Assembly (NCBI GenBank): GCA_002345215.1
Contig: DDVH01000019.1
Span: 1 to 51,997 of the forward strand
DNA: 51,997 nucleotides
Reading direction: 5' to 3'
DNA from: Anaerolineales bacterium UBA2317
GTDB taxonomy: Bacteria; Chloroflexota; Anaerolineae; Anaerolineales; Villigracilaceae
A program made the translations under genes and the position numbers. This document shows, in pieces, positions 16,654 to 24,696 of the stretch (positions are counted from its first letter, which is position 1; each line of letters begins with the position of its first letter). The notes under the pieces are model-generated. The model searched no databases and had not been told where the DNA came from. It saw only the letters and a list, made by a program, of their open reading frames with translations.

Positions 16654-17394
16654 ATGAACCACAAAATCAACTTTCAACTAACATCATTCCTCAAAAACGC
16701 GTCACTCAAACGCGGCGCAATTTTGGGAGGCATCCTTTTATGTGCTTTGATTGCATTTGAAATCTCAAACTTTGGTGCCACTTCATTTGCACTTGGCGAC
16801 ATACTCGGTGATTTACAATTTGCCGGAATGCGTTGGGCAACTATTCTTGCGTTTGCATTTTGCGCCATAGACTTTGCCGGCATCGCCCGCATCTTCACCC
16901 CCGAACAAGGGCGCGATGAACCCGCCGAAGTATATTATCTTTTTGGCGCATGGTTACTCGCGGCAGGCTTCAACGCCATTCTCACATGGTGGGGCGTTTC
17001 AGTTGCCATTCAAAATCATAGCATTCAAGGTGGCGCATTGGTTGGTCAAGAAACCATGACAAAAGCAGTCCCCATCTTTGTAGCAAGCATGGTTTGGTTA
17101 ATCCGCGTGTTATTGATTGGAACATTCTCAATTGCTGGAGATAGACTCTTCACACTTGCAGATGCGAATACTCGCTATTCAAACTATCGCAACGAACCGA
17201 TGTATTCATCGCCTCAACCTCGTAACGTTCAACCTGTTTCACCCGCGACGAATTATCCACGCCCGATGCCAAAACCACGCCCCAATCCTATGCCTAATAC
17301 TTATGTCAATCATCCCGAGCCGACATATCATCCAATTGGCATGAGTGCCATGGATCGCAATCAACATAGCAACACCCCTTCCGTTCGGAGGTAG
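16654..17394 (+). CDS. uncharacterised membrane protein with proline-rich tail
   Basis: 246 aa, unrecognised family. There are four likely membrane segments: about 19-37 (AILGGILLCALIAFEI), 53-72 (WATILAFAFCAIDFAGI), 90-120 (LFGAWLLAAGFNAILTWWG) and 135-160 (VPIFVASMVWLIRVLLIG). The last ~75 residues are rich in Pro, Asn, Tyr and Met (RPMPKPRPNPMPN) and are probably disordered and cytoplasmic. Translation starts behind AAAAGGAG. Its promoter holds a LexA-box-like palindrome, so it may respond to DNA damage; that is inference. A hairpin terminator at 17448-17471 ends the unit. Confidence 0.72.
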   Translation: MNHKINFQLTSFLKNASLKRGAILGGILLCALIAFEISNFGATSFALGDILGDLQFAGMRWATILAFAFCAIDFAGIARIFTPEQGRDEPAEVYYLFGAWLLAAGFNAILTWWGVSVAIQNHSIQGGALVGQETMTKAVPIFVASMVWLIRVLLIGTFSIAGDRLFTLADANTRYSNYRNEPMYSSPQPRNVQPVSPATNYPRPMPKPRPNPMPNTYVNHPEPTYHPIGMSAMDRNQHSNTPSVRR

Positions 17395-17447
17395 TCCTTG
17401 TTCTAATACGCAAACAAGGTTTCGTTTCCTCTCCCTCATCCAACCGC

Positions 17448-17471
17448 TGAGACGCCCACAAGGGCGTCTCA
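17448..17471. terminator. hairpin between convergent genes
   Basis: TGAGACGCCC (17448-17457) pairs perfectly with GGGCGTCTCA (17462-17471) around ACAA. It lies between the plus-strand membrane protein and the minus-strand GNAT. The following tail is TGCGTTT, so the U-run is short. Confidence 0.75.
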
Positions 17472-17480
17472 TGCGTTTAA

Positions 17481-18365
17481 TCATTCAAATTCATCCAACG
17501 TGCTTTCACCATGAGTCAAGACATACAATCCACGTGGATGATTATCGTTATTGTCATAAATAAAATCGGTGATGATATAACTTTTTGCAAAAGCGGTTTC
17601 AAATAATTCTCTGGTAAAGAATCGCCAGTCACGTGCTAATGAGAAATCTTTACTTTTTAAGTCTATAAAATCAGCAGGGATTTCGGCGAGCAAGAGTCTA
17701 TCGTCGAAGGGTGGAAGATGTTCAGGTGGCTTGACGAAGTTTCCACTTAGAGATTGAAGCGTATAAAAAGGTCGGAGTCCGCTACGGGCAACATGACTCA
17801 ATTTCAATGTCGGGCGTGAGCGTTTGCTTAATCTTCTTTCAACACGGCGAGTATTAATCCACCAATCCACTTGAAAACGATCAGAGGGCAAGCCTGCATT
17901 TAATCCATCACGCATTTCGCCATATTCAGATTGACGATAGGTTGTGCAAACCGCGCCGAGTTTGGCAATGTTGAGATAGGCGTTACGACTCAATAAAGGG
18001 TCATACGTCCATGTGATGTGATCGAGACCTTGATGCCGAACCATTTGCCATTGCGCGCGTTTGAGTGCAAAACCAATACCGCTATCGCGATAATTTGGAT
18101 GAATGCCCATCATGTGTGAACAATGTTTGGCACGCACATCATTGGTTAATTTTTCTAAACCTGTAAAACCAAACACGAAACCGATAATTTTTTCTTCGTC
18201 AAATGCGCCGAGGACAAGCCCGCCATTATGTACCGCTGCAATGAGCATGTGCATTGGAACAATATCCGTTTCGGATTCTCCCCAGACATCCCGTTGTAAA
18301 TTTTCGATGAGGCGTAATTCTTCAGGTGTATCGAGTAAGCGAATGTTGTAATTAAGTTTTGTCAT
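17481..18365 (-). CDS. GNAT-superfamily acetyltransferase (COG3375-like)
   Basis: 294 aa. The N-terminal half has the acetyl-CoA-binding pattern around HMMGIHPNYRDSGIGFALKRAQW, with the R-x-x-G-x-G/A-like loop, and TWTYDPLLSRNAYLNIAKLG, typical of the COG3375 group. The C-terminal half is less conserved. The acetyl acceptor is unknown. A TAAAAT box ends 6 nt before the ATG, another predicted leaderless start. Confidence 0.8.
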   Translation of the reverse strand: MTKLNYNIRLLDTPEELRLIENLQRDVWGESETDIVPMHMLIAAVHNGGLVLGAFDEEKIIGFVFGFTGLEKLTNDVRAKHCSHMMGIHPNYRDSGIGFALKRAQWQMVRHQGLDHITWTYDPLLSRNAYLNIAKLGAVCTTYRQSEYGEMRDGLNAGLPSDRFQVDWWINTRRVERRLSKRSRPTLKLSHVARSGLRPFYTLQSLSGNFVKPPEHLPPFDDRLLLAEIPADFIDLKSKDFSLARDWRFFTRELFETAFAKSYIITDFIYDNNDNHPRGLYVLTHGESTLDEFE

Positions 18366-18377
18366 AATTGTATTTTA

Positions 18378-18432
18378 GACACAGAGTTCACAGAGAATTT
18401 TGAGAAAATCTTTTTAAGAATCTCTGTGCGCT
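18378..18432. repeat. CACAGAG-type inverted repeat
   Basis: CACAGAGTTCACAGAGAATT on the left pairs with AAGAATCTCTGTG on the right. It shares the 18-nt stretch TTTTTAAGAATCTCTGTG with the copy at 45461-45530. It occupies the gap between two minus-strand genes. Confidence 0.75.
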
Positions 18433-18437
18433 ATTCT

Positions 18438-19391
18438 TTATCTAATTCTTAATGCCGAAACTCTTTCTGTAATAGAAGACCAAAGGCGTTGATACCAACG
18501 CTTTTTGATTAAATAATCTAAGCGATAAGAAAAACGGGCAGGCATGAGACCGAAATAACGTGGCATTGAATCAACAGCCGTTGTGCGATTGACAGCGAAA
18601 TAATCTAAAAACAGAGATGAGATGGGAAATCTAGGTAAGACACCTTCCAGAAAAACAGTGGTGGCTCTTAATGTAATCGGTGAAAGTGGAAGTAAATATC
18701 TTCTTCTGCGTGTTACATCCATAATAATTTCAATAATTTGTTGCAATGTAAAAAATTCATTGCCACCAATTTCATACACTTTATTGATGGTTTCATCATT
18801 TTGAATTGCCCACAATAAACAAGTGACCAAATCCTCAACCCATACTGGTTGCACAACTGTCCGCTTGCCAGATGGGACAGGGAAAATGCCGATAGAAGAG
18901 CGAATTAAATTTGATAAATTATTTGTGAAATGGTCTTCGGGTCCATACACTAATGAAGTGCGGATAATGGTGTAGGGAACTTTTCCGTTACGGATGCTTT
19001 CTTCCGCAATGCCTTTGGCTTTGAATGCTGGGTAGCCTGATGCTCTTGCCGCGCCAAGATGACTCAAATACACGAGTCTATCTACGCCTGCATCTGTTGC
19101 GGCTTCGACGAGATTTTGTGTCCCTTGAATATCGGCAGTCTGCAAATCTCCGCGTGCGCCTTGATTCTCTGCACTCGCAAAATGAAAAATCGTTTCCACA
19201 TCACGCATGGCGGCGCGTAGACCACGTGTATCTGCGAGTGATACTACAGCTACTTCAACGGGTACCCCCTTTGGAAGTCTAGGAGTGCGAGGCGAAGGAC
19301 GAATCAATGCCCGCAATGGATATCCGATTGTAGAAAGTTGGCGAATGAGTGCACGACCTATAAATCCAGTGGCACCAGTGACGAGAATCAT
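18438..19391 (-). CDS. NDUFA9-like NAD(P)-binding SDR / NAD-dependent epimerase
   Basis: 317 aa extended SDR with N-terminal MILVTGATGFIGRALIRQL (Rossmann GxxGxxG), FHFASAENQGA and a Tyr in the SLVYGPEDHF region. The active-site YxxxK is replaced by YPAFKAKG-type sequence. It most resembles the atypical SDRs of the complex I NDUFA9 / NmrA-like branch. A role in quinone- or lipid-linked redox assembly is possible but unproven. TGC-TATAAT (an extended -10) ends 7 nt before the ATG, again a leaderless pattern. Confidence 0.75.
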   Translation of the reverse strand: MILVTGATGFIGRALIRQLSTIGYPLRALIRPSPRTPRLPKGVPVEVAVVSLADTRGLRAAMRDVETIFHFASAENQGARGDLQTADIQGTQNLVEAATDAGVDRLVYLSHLGAARASGYPAFKAKGIAEESIRNGKVPYTIIRTSLVYGPEDHFTNNLSNLIRSSIGIFPVPSGKRTVVQPVWVEDLVTCLLWAIQNDETINKVYEIGGNEFFTLQQIIEIIMDVTRRRRYLLPLSPITLRATTVFLEGVLPRFPISSLFLDYFAVNRTTAVDSMPRYFGLMPARFSYRLDYLIKKRWYQRLWSSITERVSALRIR

Positions 19392-19467
19392 AGGAAAGAT
19401 TATAGCAGGTTGGGAAGTAGCGAGTTAATAAGTAACAAGAAGCGAGTAATGAGAAATACTTAAACAA

Positions 19468-19492
19468 AAACACGGATCGATTCTCCGTGTTT
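19468..19492. terminator. hairpin terminator downstream of tRNA-Val
   Basis: AAACACGGA (19468-19476) pairs with TCCGTGTTT (19484-19492). On the minus strand the stem is followed by TTTTTGTTT, fitting a rho-independent end for transcripts from the tRNA-Val side. Confidence 0.65.
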
Positions 19493-19540
19493 ACTTGCCT
19501 ACCTGTATACAATCACTGTGGGCACTGACTGCGTATTAAA

Positions 19541-19570
19541 TAAAAAATCACCTTATATTTCAAGGGTGAC
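19541..19570 (-). terminator. tRNA-Val proximal terminator
   Basis: On the minus strand TCACCCTT and AAGGTGA form an imperfect stem just after the tRNA-Val 3' end, followed by a run of six T. It is probably the primary terminator, with 19468-19492 as a backup. Confidence 0.55.
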
Positions 19571-19574
19571 TTTG

Positions 19575-19648
19575 TGGGCACTGAGGGACTCGAACCCCCG
19601 ACCTCTTCTGTGTAAAAGAAGAGCTCTAACCAACTGAGCTAAGTGCCC
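19575..19648 (-). tRNA. tRNA-Val (anticodon TAC)
   Basis: The reverse strand gives acceptor stem GGGCACT/AGTGCCC, D-arm AGCTCAGTTGGTTAGAGC, anticodon stem CTTCT/AGAAG with loop TTTACAC (anticodon TAC) and T-loop GGGTTCGAGTCCC. The discriminator is A, and CCA is not encoded. Twelve bases of its 3' end (TGTGGGCACTGA in the plus-strand reading) recur at 19517-19528. The rest of the 19392-19813 gap holds two terminators, a CACAGAG-type repeat and the promoter of the next gene. Confidence 0.96.
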
Positions 19649-19693
19649 GAGGGATTTGCATTATAGCATGATTCAAAAAACAAGCAAAAAGCT

Positions 19694-19770
19694 TTCACCA
19701 CTGAGAACGCTGAGACCACAGAGTTAAATCTTTTGTTTTTCTCCGTGACCTCAGTGGTCTCTGTGGTTAT
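19694..19770. repeat. CACAGAG-type inverted repeat
   Basis: The left half, with CACCACTGAG and GACCACAGAG, pairs with the right half, CTCAGTGGTCTCTGTGG. This is the longest of the four copies seen (others at 18378, 35903 and 45461). It lies between tRNA-Val and the next plus-strand gene. Confidence 0.78.
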
Positions 19771-19782
19771 GTCTTTTTAATT

Positions 19783-19788
19783 TATAAT
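19783..19788 (+). promoter_or_regulatory. predicted -10 box of the STAS-like gene / folP operon
   Basis: TATAAT with a TAGGAG Shine-Dalgarno downstream and the ATG at 19814. An in-frame ATG at 19787 lies within the -10 box and is therefore not used as the start. Confidence 0.55.
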
Positions 19789-19813
19789 GAAATACATAAA
19801 TAGGAGAAAACCG

Positions 19814-20236
19814 ATGACTGAAATCAAACCACTAAACTGGGCTCCCGCTGAAGGTGTTGGCTATTCCGTCATTCGCCGTGGCGATGGCGGCATGACTTTA
19901 ACTTTCACAGACCTTTCAGATGCCACCATGAAACATTGGCACGAATTTGCTTTAGAACATTTACTCGGCTCAGACCGCCGCACGCGCAATCTATATGATT
20001 TGCGTCAGGTAAAAGAATTTCCTGAACAATCCATTCGTTTTGCAGTGGACGCAAACAGTGACCCTTCCGCAAGAAACATTCGCGTGGCAGTAGTTGTAGA
20101 AAATGAAAAAGTTGCTGAGGGGATTCGCAAAGTTGCCGCGCTTGCTGAAACAGGTTTGGCATCTGCGATGAAAATTTTTACAGATATCAACGAAGCCGAA
20201 GCGTGGTTGGCTCGTCCGTTAGATCAAATTCCATAA
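19814..20236 (+). CDS. SpoIIAA/STAS-like protein
   Basis: 140 aa with the alternating strand-helix pattern of the SpoIIAA-like STAS fold (PF11964 type). A Tyr-Asp-Leu stretch (RNLYDLRQVKEF) lies after the first helix, and IRVAVVVENEKVAEGIRKVA is at the centre. Related proteins bind small ligands or act as anti-anti-sigma-like modules; the partner is unknown. The ATG at 19814 has AGGAG at 19802-19806. It lies 6 nt upstream of folP and is probably co-transcribed with it. Confidence 0.65.
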   Translation: MTEIKPLNWAPAEGVGYSVIRRGDGGMTLTFTDLSDATMKHWHEFALEHLLGSDRRTRNLYDLRQVKEFPEQSIRFAVDANSDPSARNIRVAVVVENEKVAEGIRKVAALAETGLASAMKIFTDINEAEAWLARPLDQIP

Positions 20237-20242
20237 TAAAAA

Positions 20243-21118
20243 ATGCAAATCGGGAAGTTCACATTTAATTGGGGTTCTCGCACATACATCATGGGAATCT
20301 TAAATGTGACTCCCGATTCATTTTCTGGTGATGGATTAATTACAAATGCAGATGTGATTCAATCTGCTACGCTTCAAGCCTCGGGGATGCTTGATTCTGG
20401 TGCCGACATTTTAGACATCGGGGGAGAATCTACAAGACCTGGTTCACAAGTTGTAACAGCCGATGAAGAATTAGAACGAGTGATTCCTGTCATTCATTCT
20501 ATTCATAAAAAATTTCCTGATGTTTTAATTTCAATTGATACATACAAAGCGCAAGTTGCCGAAGAGGCGATTAAGTCCGGTGCGCATATCGTCAATGATG
20601 TGTGGGGATTACGTGCTGACTCAAACCTTGCAAATATCGTTGCAAAATATAATACGCCAGTGATTTTGATGCACAATCGTAGCAATCCTGCTAGTGTTGA
20701 GGTTCGTGAAAATTTAGGTAATGCTTATATTGGTAGTGAATATGATGATTTAATTGAAGACGTGAAACGTGAATTGCTTAATAGTGTCAGCATTGCGAAA
20801 AATGCTGGGATTAAAGAAAATGCTATATGGCTTGACCCAGGCATCGGCTTTGGCAAGAAGCGTGAGCATAATCTTGAATTAATCAACAGATTAGATGAAA
20901 TCAAAAAATTAGGTTATCCCGTTTTGTTAGGAACATCCAGAAAATCATTTATCGGGTTTACGTTAGACTTACCGCCCGAAGAACGAATCGAAGGCACAGC
21001 ATCAACGATTGCAATTGGAATCGCACGCGGCGCAGACATCATCCGTGTGCATGATGTAAAAGAAATGGCGCGCGTTGCAAAAATGACGGACGCGATTGTG
21101 AGAAATCATGAAAAGTGA
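20243..21118 (+). CDS. folP: dihydropteroate synthase
   Basis: A 291-aa TIM-barrel enzyme that joins 6-hydroxymethyl-7,8-dihydropterin pyrophosphate and p-aminobenzoate in folate synthesis. Signature segments MGILNVTPDSFSGDG (about 14-28) and DIGGESTRPGS (about 60-70) are intact, as are WLDPGIGFGKKREHN and the C-terminal RVHDVKEM. Its start is tight to the preceding gene and its end overlaps the next by 11 nt. No other fol genes are in the window. Confidence 0.95.
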   Translation: MQIGKFTFNWGSRTYIMGILNVTPDSFSGDGLITNADVIQSATLQASGMLDSGADILDIGGESTRPGSQVVTADEELERVIPVIHSIHKKFPDVLISIDTYKAQVAEEAIKSGAHIVNDVWGLRADSNLANIVAKYNTPVILMHNRSNPASVEVRENLGNAYIGSEYDDLIEDVKRELLNSVSIAKNAGIKENAIWLDPGIGFGKKREHNLELINRLDEIKKLGYPVLLGTSRKSFIGFTLDLPPEERIEGTASTIAIGIARGADIIRVHDVKEMARVAKMTDAIVRNHEK

Positions 21119-22427
21119 TTATGCAAAAGAATTATTACGAACTGGAATCATTGAAGTAAAAGCAAAACATTTTGATTCGGCGCGCAGATATTTAGACCGT
21201 GCGATTTATATGGCGCGTTCGCATGATGTGATTGCCGAAGCATGGTTTTGGATGAGTGAAGCCGTTGAAACAAAAGAAGAAAAACGTAAGGCTTTAGAAA
21301 ATTGTTTATCACATGATTTACGGCATGCGCGCGCGCGCAGAGCCTTAGCAATTTTAGAGGGAAAAATTAAAGCGGATGAATTAATTAATCCTGACCAATT
21401 ACCAGACGCACCTGATGGTTTAAGAAAAACAGATGCACAAAGATTTATGTGTCCGAAATGCGGAGCACGCATGTCGTTTGCACCAGATGGAAGCAATGCT
21501 TTGGTATGTGATTATTGCACAACGCAACACGCACTTGGGATTGGCGCGAAGAGTGAAGATGAAAAAGATTTTATTGTTGCGATGGCAACTATGAAAGGAC
21601 ATGGCAAACCGTTACAAGAACAAGCTTTTCATTGCAATGGTTGTGGCGCGGAATTTATTTTGCCGCCGGAGCAAATCTCTGCAAACTGTGTGTATTGTGA
21701 TTCACCGCATGTGGTCAGCTTGGAGAAAACAAAAGATTTACTTGCACCTGATGCGATTCTTCCCTTTGCAGTTGATAACAAACATGCCACAAAATATTTA
21801 ATTGATTGGGTTGAGAAAAATAACATCAAGCCAGAAAAAAAAGTGGAACTTCCACGCGGATTATATTTACCATTGTGGACATTTGATGTAGGCGGCTCGA
21901 TTGAATACACCGGACAAGTTTATGAACGCCAAGAAGACATATTGGGAGGGAAACAAACTAAATTGGTGCAATTCACGAGAGATTATCCAATCTTAATGAA
22001 TGACCATCCGATTCCTGCCTCGCGGAAACTTTCTTCGGTGTTCCTCGAATTGATTCCGAACTTTGACTTAAAGCAACTCAAACCATACGACCCGCGTTAT
22101 TTAGCAGGCTTCCCCGCTGAAATTTATGATGTGCCAATGGCAGATGCTTCGTTAGATGCAAGAAGCCAAGCCTTTAATCATTATAAAAAAGAATTGCCTT
22201 ATTTGACTGACAACGCCAACATCATTCGCACATCATCTGCAAATATTATGGTTGAGTCTTTCAAATTAAATTTACTCCCCGTTTGGATGACCGAAATCCC
22301 ATTCGGCGGACGTGAGCATTTGGTGTTGATTAACGGTCAGAATGGTCAAGTGGAAAGTGATTTGGATGACGAGAAGGCGGAAGAAGGCGGTGTGTTGAGT
22401 TGGCTTGGGGATTTGTTGAAAGACTAA
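21108..22427 (+). CDS. TPR-like N-terminus plus double zinc-ribbon protein
   Basis: 439 aa, family not firmly recognised. The N-terminal ~85 residues look like TPR helices (SARRYLDRAIYMARSHDVIAEAWFWMS). Two zinc-ribbons follow: CPKCGARM with CDYC (about 114-137), and CNGCGAEF with CVYC (about 177-201). The remainder is a beta-rich domain seen in many TFIIB-zinc-ribbon-annotated hypothetical proteins. It overlaps folP by 11 nt, so it is translationally coupled. A role in protein quality control or nucleic acid binding would be a guess. Confidence 0.65.
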   Translation: MKSDYAKELLRTGIIEVKAKHFDSARRYLDRAIYMARSHDVIAEAWFWMSEAVETKEEKRKALENCLSHDLRHARARRALAILEGKIKADELINPDQLPDAPDGLRKTDAQRFMCPKCGARMSFAPDGSNALVCDYCTTQHALGIGAKSEDEKDFIVAMATMKGHGKPLQEQAFHCNGCGAEFILPPEQISANCVYCDSPHVVSLEKTKDLLAPDAILPFAVDNKHATKYLIDWVEKNNIKPEKKVELPRGLYLPLWTFDVGGSIEYTGQVYERQEDILGGKQTKLVQFTRDYPILMNDHPIPASRKLSSVFLELIPNFDLKQLKPYDPRYLAGFPAEIYDVPMADASLDARSQAFNHYKKELPYLTDNANIIRTSSANIMVESFKLNLLPVWMTEIPFGGREHLVLINGQNGQVESDLDDEKAEEGGVLSWLGDLLKD

Positions 22428-22443
22428 AAGTTTGACGTATAAT
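22416..22443 (+). promoter_or_regulatory. promoter of the mntA-hepT operon
   Basis: TTGAAA (22416-22421), a 16-nt spacer and TATAAT (22438-22443). The -10 box ends 7 nt before the mntA ATG, with no Shine-Dalgarno, so the mRNA should be leaderless. The -35 box lies inside the end of the upstream gene. Confidence 0.65.
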
Positions 22444-22450
22444 ATTTAGT

Positions 22451-22744
22451 ATGAAACAAGAAACTTTGCTTCAAATTTTGAAACAAAAAAACGCCGAATT
22501 GACAAATAAATTTGGTGTCGAATCATTGTCTCTGTTTGGTTCTGTTGCAAGGAATGAAGCTACACCAACCAGTGACGTGGATTTACTTGTAGAATTTAAT
22601 CGCCCTGTTGGTTATTTCGGTTTATTCGCTTTACAAGATTATCTTGAAAAATTACTCAATTGCCCTGTTGACTTAGGTACTCCTGATAGTTTGAAACCTT
22701 ATATGCGTGAACGTGTGATGGGGGAATTGATTCGTGTCGCCTAG
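22451..22744 (+). CDS. mntA: MntA-type minimal nucleotidyltransferase antitoxin
   Basis: 97 aa with the minimal nucleotidyltransferase core: LFGSVARNEATPTSDVDLLVEF (about 27-48) carries the GSxAR and SDxDLLVEF motifs with the metal-binding Asp pair. In the MntA-HepT family the antitoxin adds AMP to a Tyr of the HEPN toxin. It overlaps the partner gene by 11 nt. The unit sits at the left edge of the defence-type island. Confidence 0.88.
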   Translation: MKQETLLQILKQKNAELTNKFGVESLSLFGSVARNEATPTSDVDLLVEFNRPVGYFGLFALQDYLEKLLNCPVDLGTPDSLKPYMRERVMGELIRVA

Positions 22745-23066
22745 AGATTGGAAAGACCGTATTCGAGATATTCTGGATGCAATTGCTGAGATTCAGAACT
22801 TTGTACGTGGTATGGATTTTGAAGCCTTCAAAAAAGATGATAAATCTATTCGTGCAGTTGAGATGAACTTTATTATTATCGGGGAAGCTGCGAATCAAAT
22901 TCCAGAAGAAATAGAAGAAAAATATTCAAACATTCCATGGAGTCTCATGCGCGCCATGAGGAATCGCCTTGTACATGTTTATTTCAATGTAGATGAAAAA
23001 TTGATGTGGGATACAGTCCAAAATGATTTACCGCCATTGATAACAGAACTAGAAAAAATAATTTAA
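22734..23066 (+). CDS. hepT: HepT-type HEPN toxin (DUF86)
   Basis: 110-aa all-helical HEPN protein. The RNase motif appears as RNRLVHVYF (R-N-x3-H-x-Y, about 82-90), which includes both the catalytic Arg/His and the Tyr that MntA modifies in characterised pairs. It begins with GTG inside the end of mntA. Its stop is 3 nt from the stop of the convergent methyltransferase gene. Confidence 0.88.
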   Translation: MSPRDWKDRIRDILDAIAEIQNFVRGMDFEAFKKDDKSIRAVEMNFIIIGEAANQIPEEIEEKYSNIPWSLMRAMRNRLVHVYFNVDEKLMWDTVQNDLPPLITELEKII

Positions 23067-23069
23067 AGA

Positions 23070-24602
23070 TTATTTTAAATTTTCTAAAACTTTATAAACA
23101 ATCTCAGCAATTTTGTAAGCAAGCATAGGCGGGACAGCATTTCCAACTTGGTGATATTGTTGGGTTCGATTTCCTTCAAAAAAATAATTATCAGGAAAAG
23201 TTTGTAAGCGAGCTGCTTCTCTTACAGTTAGAGAGCGACATTGTGATGGGTCATAATGTATATAGTAATGACCATCTTTACTGATATGTGATACTACAGT
23301 AGTTGAAGGTTTACCTTTGATTTGAACTTTGAATCGATCATTAAATATGATAGATTTTTTCTTCACATTTTTATGTAAAGGTAATAATTCCTTCGGAAAA
23401 TCTTCTAGTTTGGGTGAACACTTCTTTATACTGGCATAAACAGATGCAAAAAAGTATCTATGAAGGTCTTGTTTAATGTGAGCTCTTGTTTCATGATTGC
23501 AAACTCCCAATAAAGCACTGTCCAAATACCATTCTGAATAAATCTTAGGAGAAGGTTCTTTATTTACGAAAGAACCACCTCTTTCTAGTTTTACTCCAAT
23601 TTTACTTGTAGCTTTTATTATTGCTTTTTTAAGAGACTTATCGTTTAACTCATTCAACCATTTCGCATCAATAATGGTTTTGATTGTGTTTTGCCAGTTT
23701 TCTTTTGTGTCTTCTCCTTTTGAAATCCCGCTTCTTAGTTTTGGCAAATCGCCAATAGCTGTTTGAATTGTGACTTGCTTTTTAGATAGTTTCAAAAGTT
23801 CTGGATTTGCCTTGTAAATATCAGACCGAATTCCGAGAATAATAATTCTGTGTCTTGATTGTGGAATACCATATTCTTCAGAACGAACTACAAAGCTTTC
23901 AGGTTTTATATCTTCTGGATTTTCAGGGCTTTCATGAGAGACAGAGAACAGTTTATACGCTAATGATGGATTGTTTCCATAAACTGCTTTTGATGGGTTT
24001 TTTAAGTCAGCAAGAATTAAATCAAAAGTATTTTCTTTTTTAGTTATAGTTCTTTGAGAAGATAATAATCCTTTAACATTCTCCATTACAAACACTGGAG
24101 GTTGATGGTCTGCTAATATTTGCAGATATTCTTTATATAATTTATGGCGATGATCTTTAGCATATTTCCAAGGATTGACTTTACGCATTCTGGAACGCCC
24201 TACTAATGAATAGGCTTGACAAGGTGGACCACCAATCAAAACCCAATTAGTTTGATTACCCAATGCTTCATTAATTCGTGTCTTTACTAAGCTTCTATTT
24301 TTTTCTGCTAACTCGATTTTCCACGCTTCATTTTGAGCAGCAGTATATTCTTTTGGATATTGGCTAAATAGTTCTTCTTTTGTTATTTCTTTTCGTAAAT
24401 ATTTATAATACTCAGAAGGTGCTTTTGTAAATTGACGAAAAAAAGCTCTTAATTCTAAAGTTTGATGTTCACTACTTTCTTTTTCAATGGAAAGTTTTAT
24501 TTTGAATTTATGTTGATTGCCTGATTTAAAAGCAGAAAAACCCTCTCCTAAACCTCCTGGTCCAGCAAAGATATCAATAATAGGGATAAGAGAGGATGTC
24601 AT
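23070..24602 (-). CDS. C5-cytosine DNA methyltransferase
   Basis: 510 aa with the ordered m5C motifs: I IDIFAGPGGLGEGF (9-22), IV GGPPCQAYS with catalytic Cys128, VI MENVKGL (about 173), VIII QSRHRIIILG, a target-recognition region (about 290-430), IX LTVREAARLQTFP and X YHQVGNAVPP. The recognition sequence cannot be read from sequence. There are about 105 residues between motifs I and IV, longer than the usual ~60. It is divergent from the GHKL kinase gene with 94 bp between the starts. TATAAT on the minus strand ends 10 nt before the ATG. No restriction endonuclease is recognised nearby. The gene is visibly AT-richer than the flanking genes. Confidence 0.92.
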   Translation of the reverse strand: MTSSLIPIIDIFAGPGGLGEGFSAFKSGNQHKFKIKLSIEKESSEHQTLELRAFFRQFTKAPSEYYKYLRKEITKEELFSQYPKEYTAAQNEAWKIELAEKNRSLVKTRINEALGNQTNWVLIGGPPCQAYSLVGRSRMRKVNPWKYAKDHRHKLYKEYLQILADHQPPVFVMENVKGLLSSQRTITKKENTFDLILADLKNPSKAVYGNNPSLAYKLFSVSHESPENPEDIKPESFVVRSEEYGIPQSRHRIIILGIRSDIYKANPELLKLSKKQVTIQTAIGDLPKLRSGISKGEDTKENWQNTIKTIIDAKWLNELNDKSLKKAIIKATSKIGVKLERGGSFVNKEPSPKIYSEWYLDSALLGVCNHETRAHIKQDLHRYFFASVYASIKKCSPKLEDFPKELLPLHKNVKKKSIIFNDRFKVQIKGKPSTTVVSHISKDGHYYIHYDPSQCRSLTVREAARLQTFPDNYFFEGNRTQQYHQVGNAVPPMLAYKIAEIVYKVLENLK

Positions 24603-24642
24603 ATTATTCAGAATTATAGCATTCCACTTTAATAATACAGAT

Positions 24643-24648
24643 TATAAT
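24643..24648 (+). promoter_or_regulatory. predicted -10 box of the GHKL kinase operon
   Basis: TATAAT on the plus strand, 48 nt before the ATG at 24697. The minus strand has its own TATAAT at 24613-24618 for the methyltransferase. The two -10 boxes are back to back within 36 nt, so the promoters overlap and can influence one another. Confidence 0.5.
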
Positions 24649-24696
24649 CTTTCTCATAGTGGTTTGAATTTTCAGCTTAAAAATTGTGGAGAAAAA

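Noticed and set aside
24517..24696. 60-codon N-terminal extension of the GHKL kinase, overlapping the methyltransferase start
   Set aside because: It begins with TTG, crosses the divergent promoter region and has no Shine-Dalgarno; the ATG at 24697 has GGAG and matches the family start.
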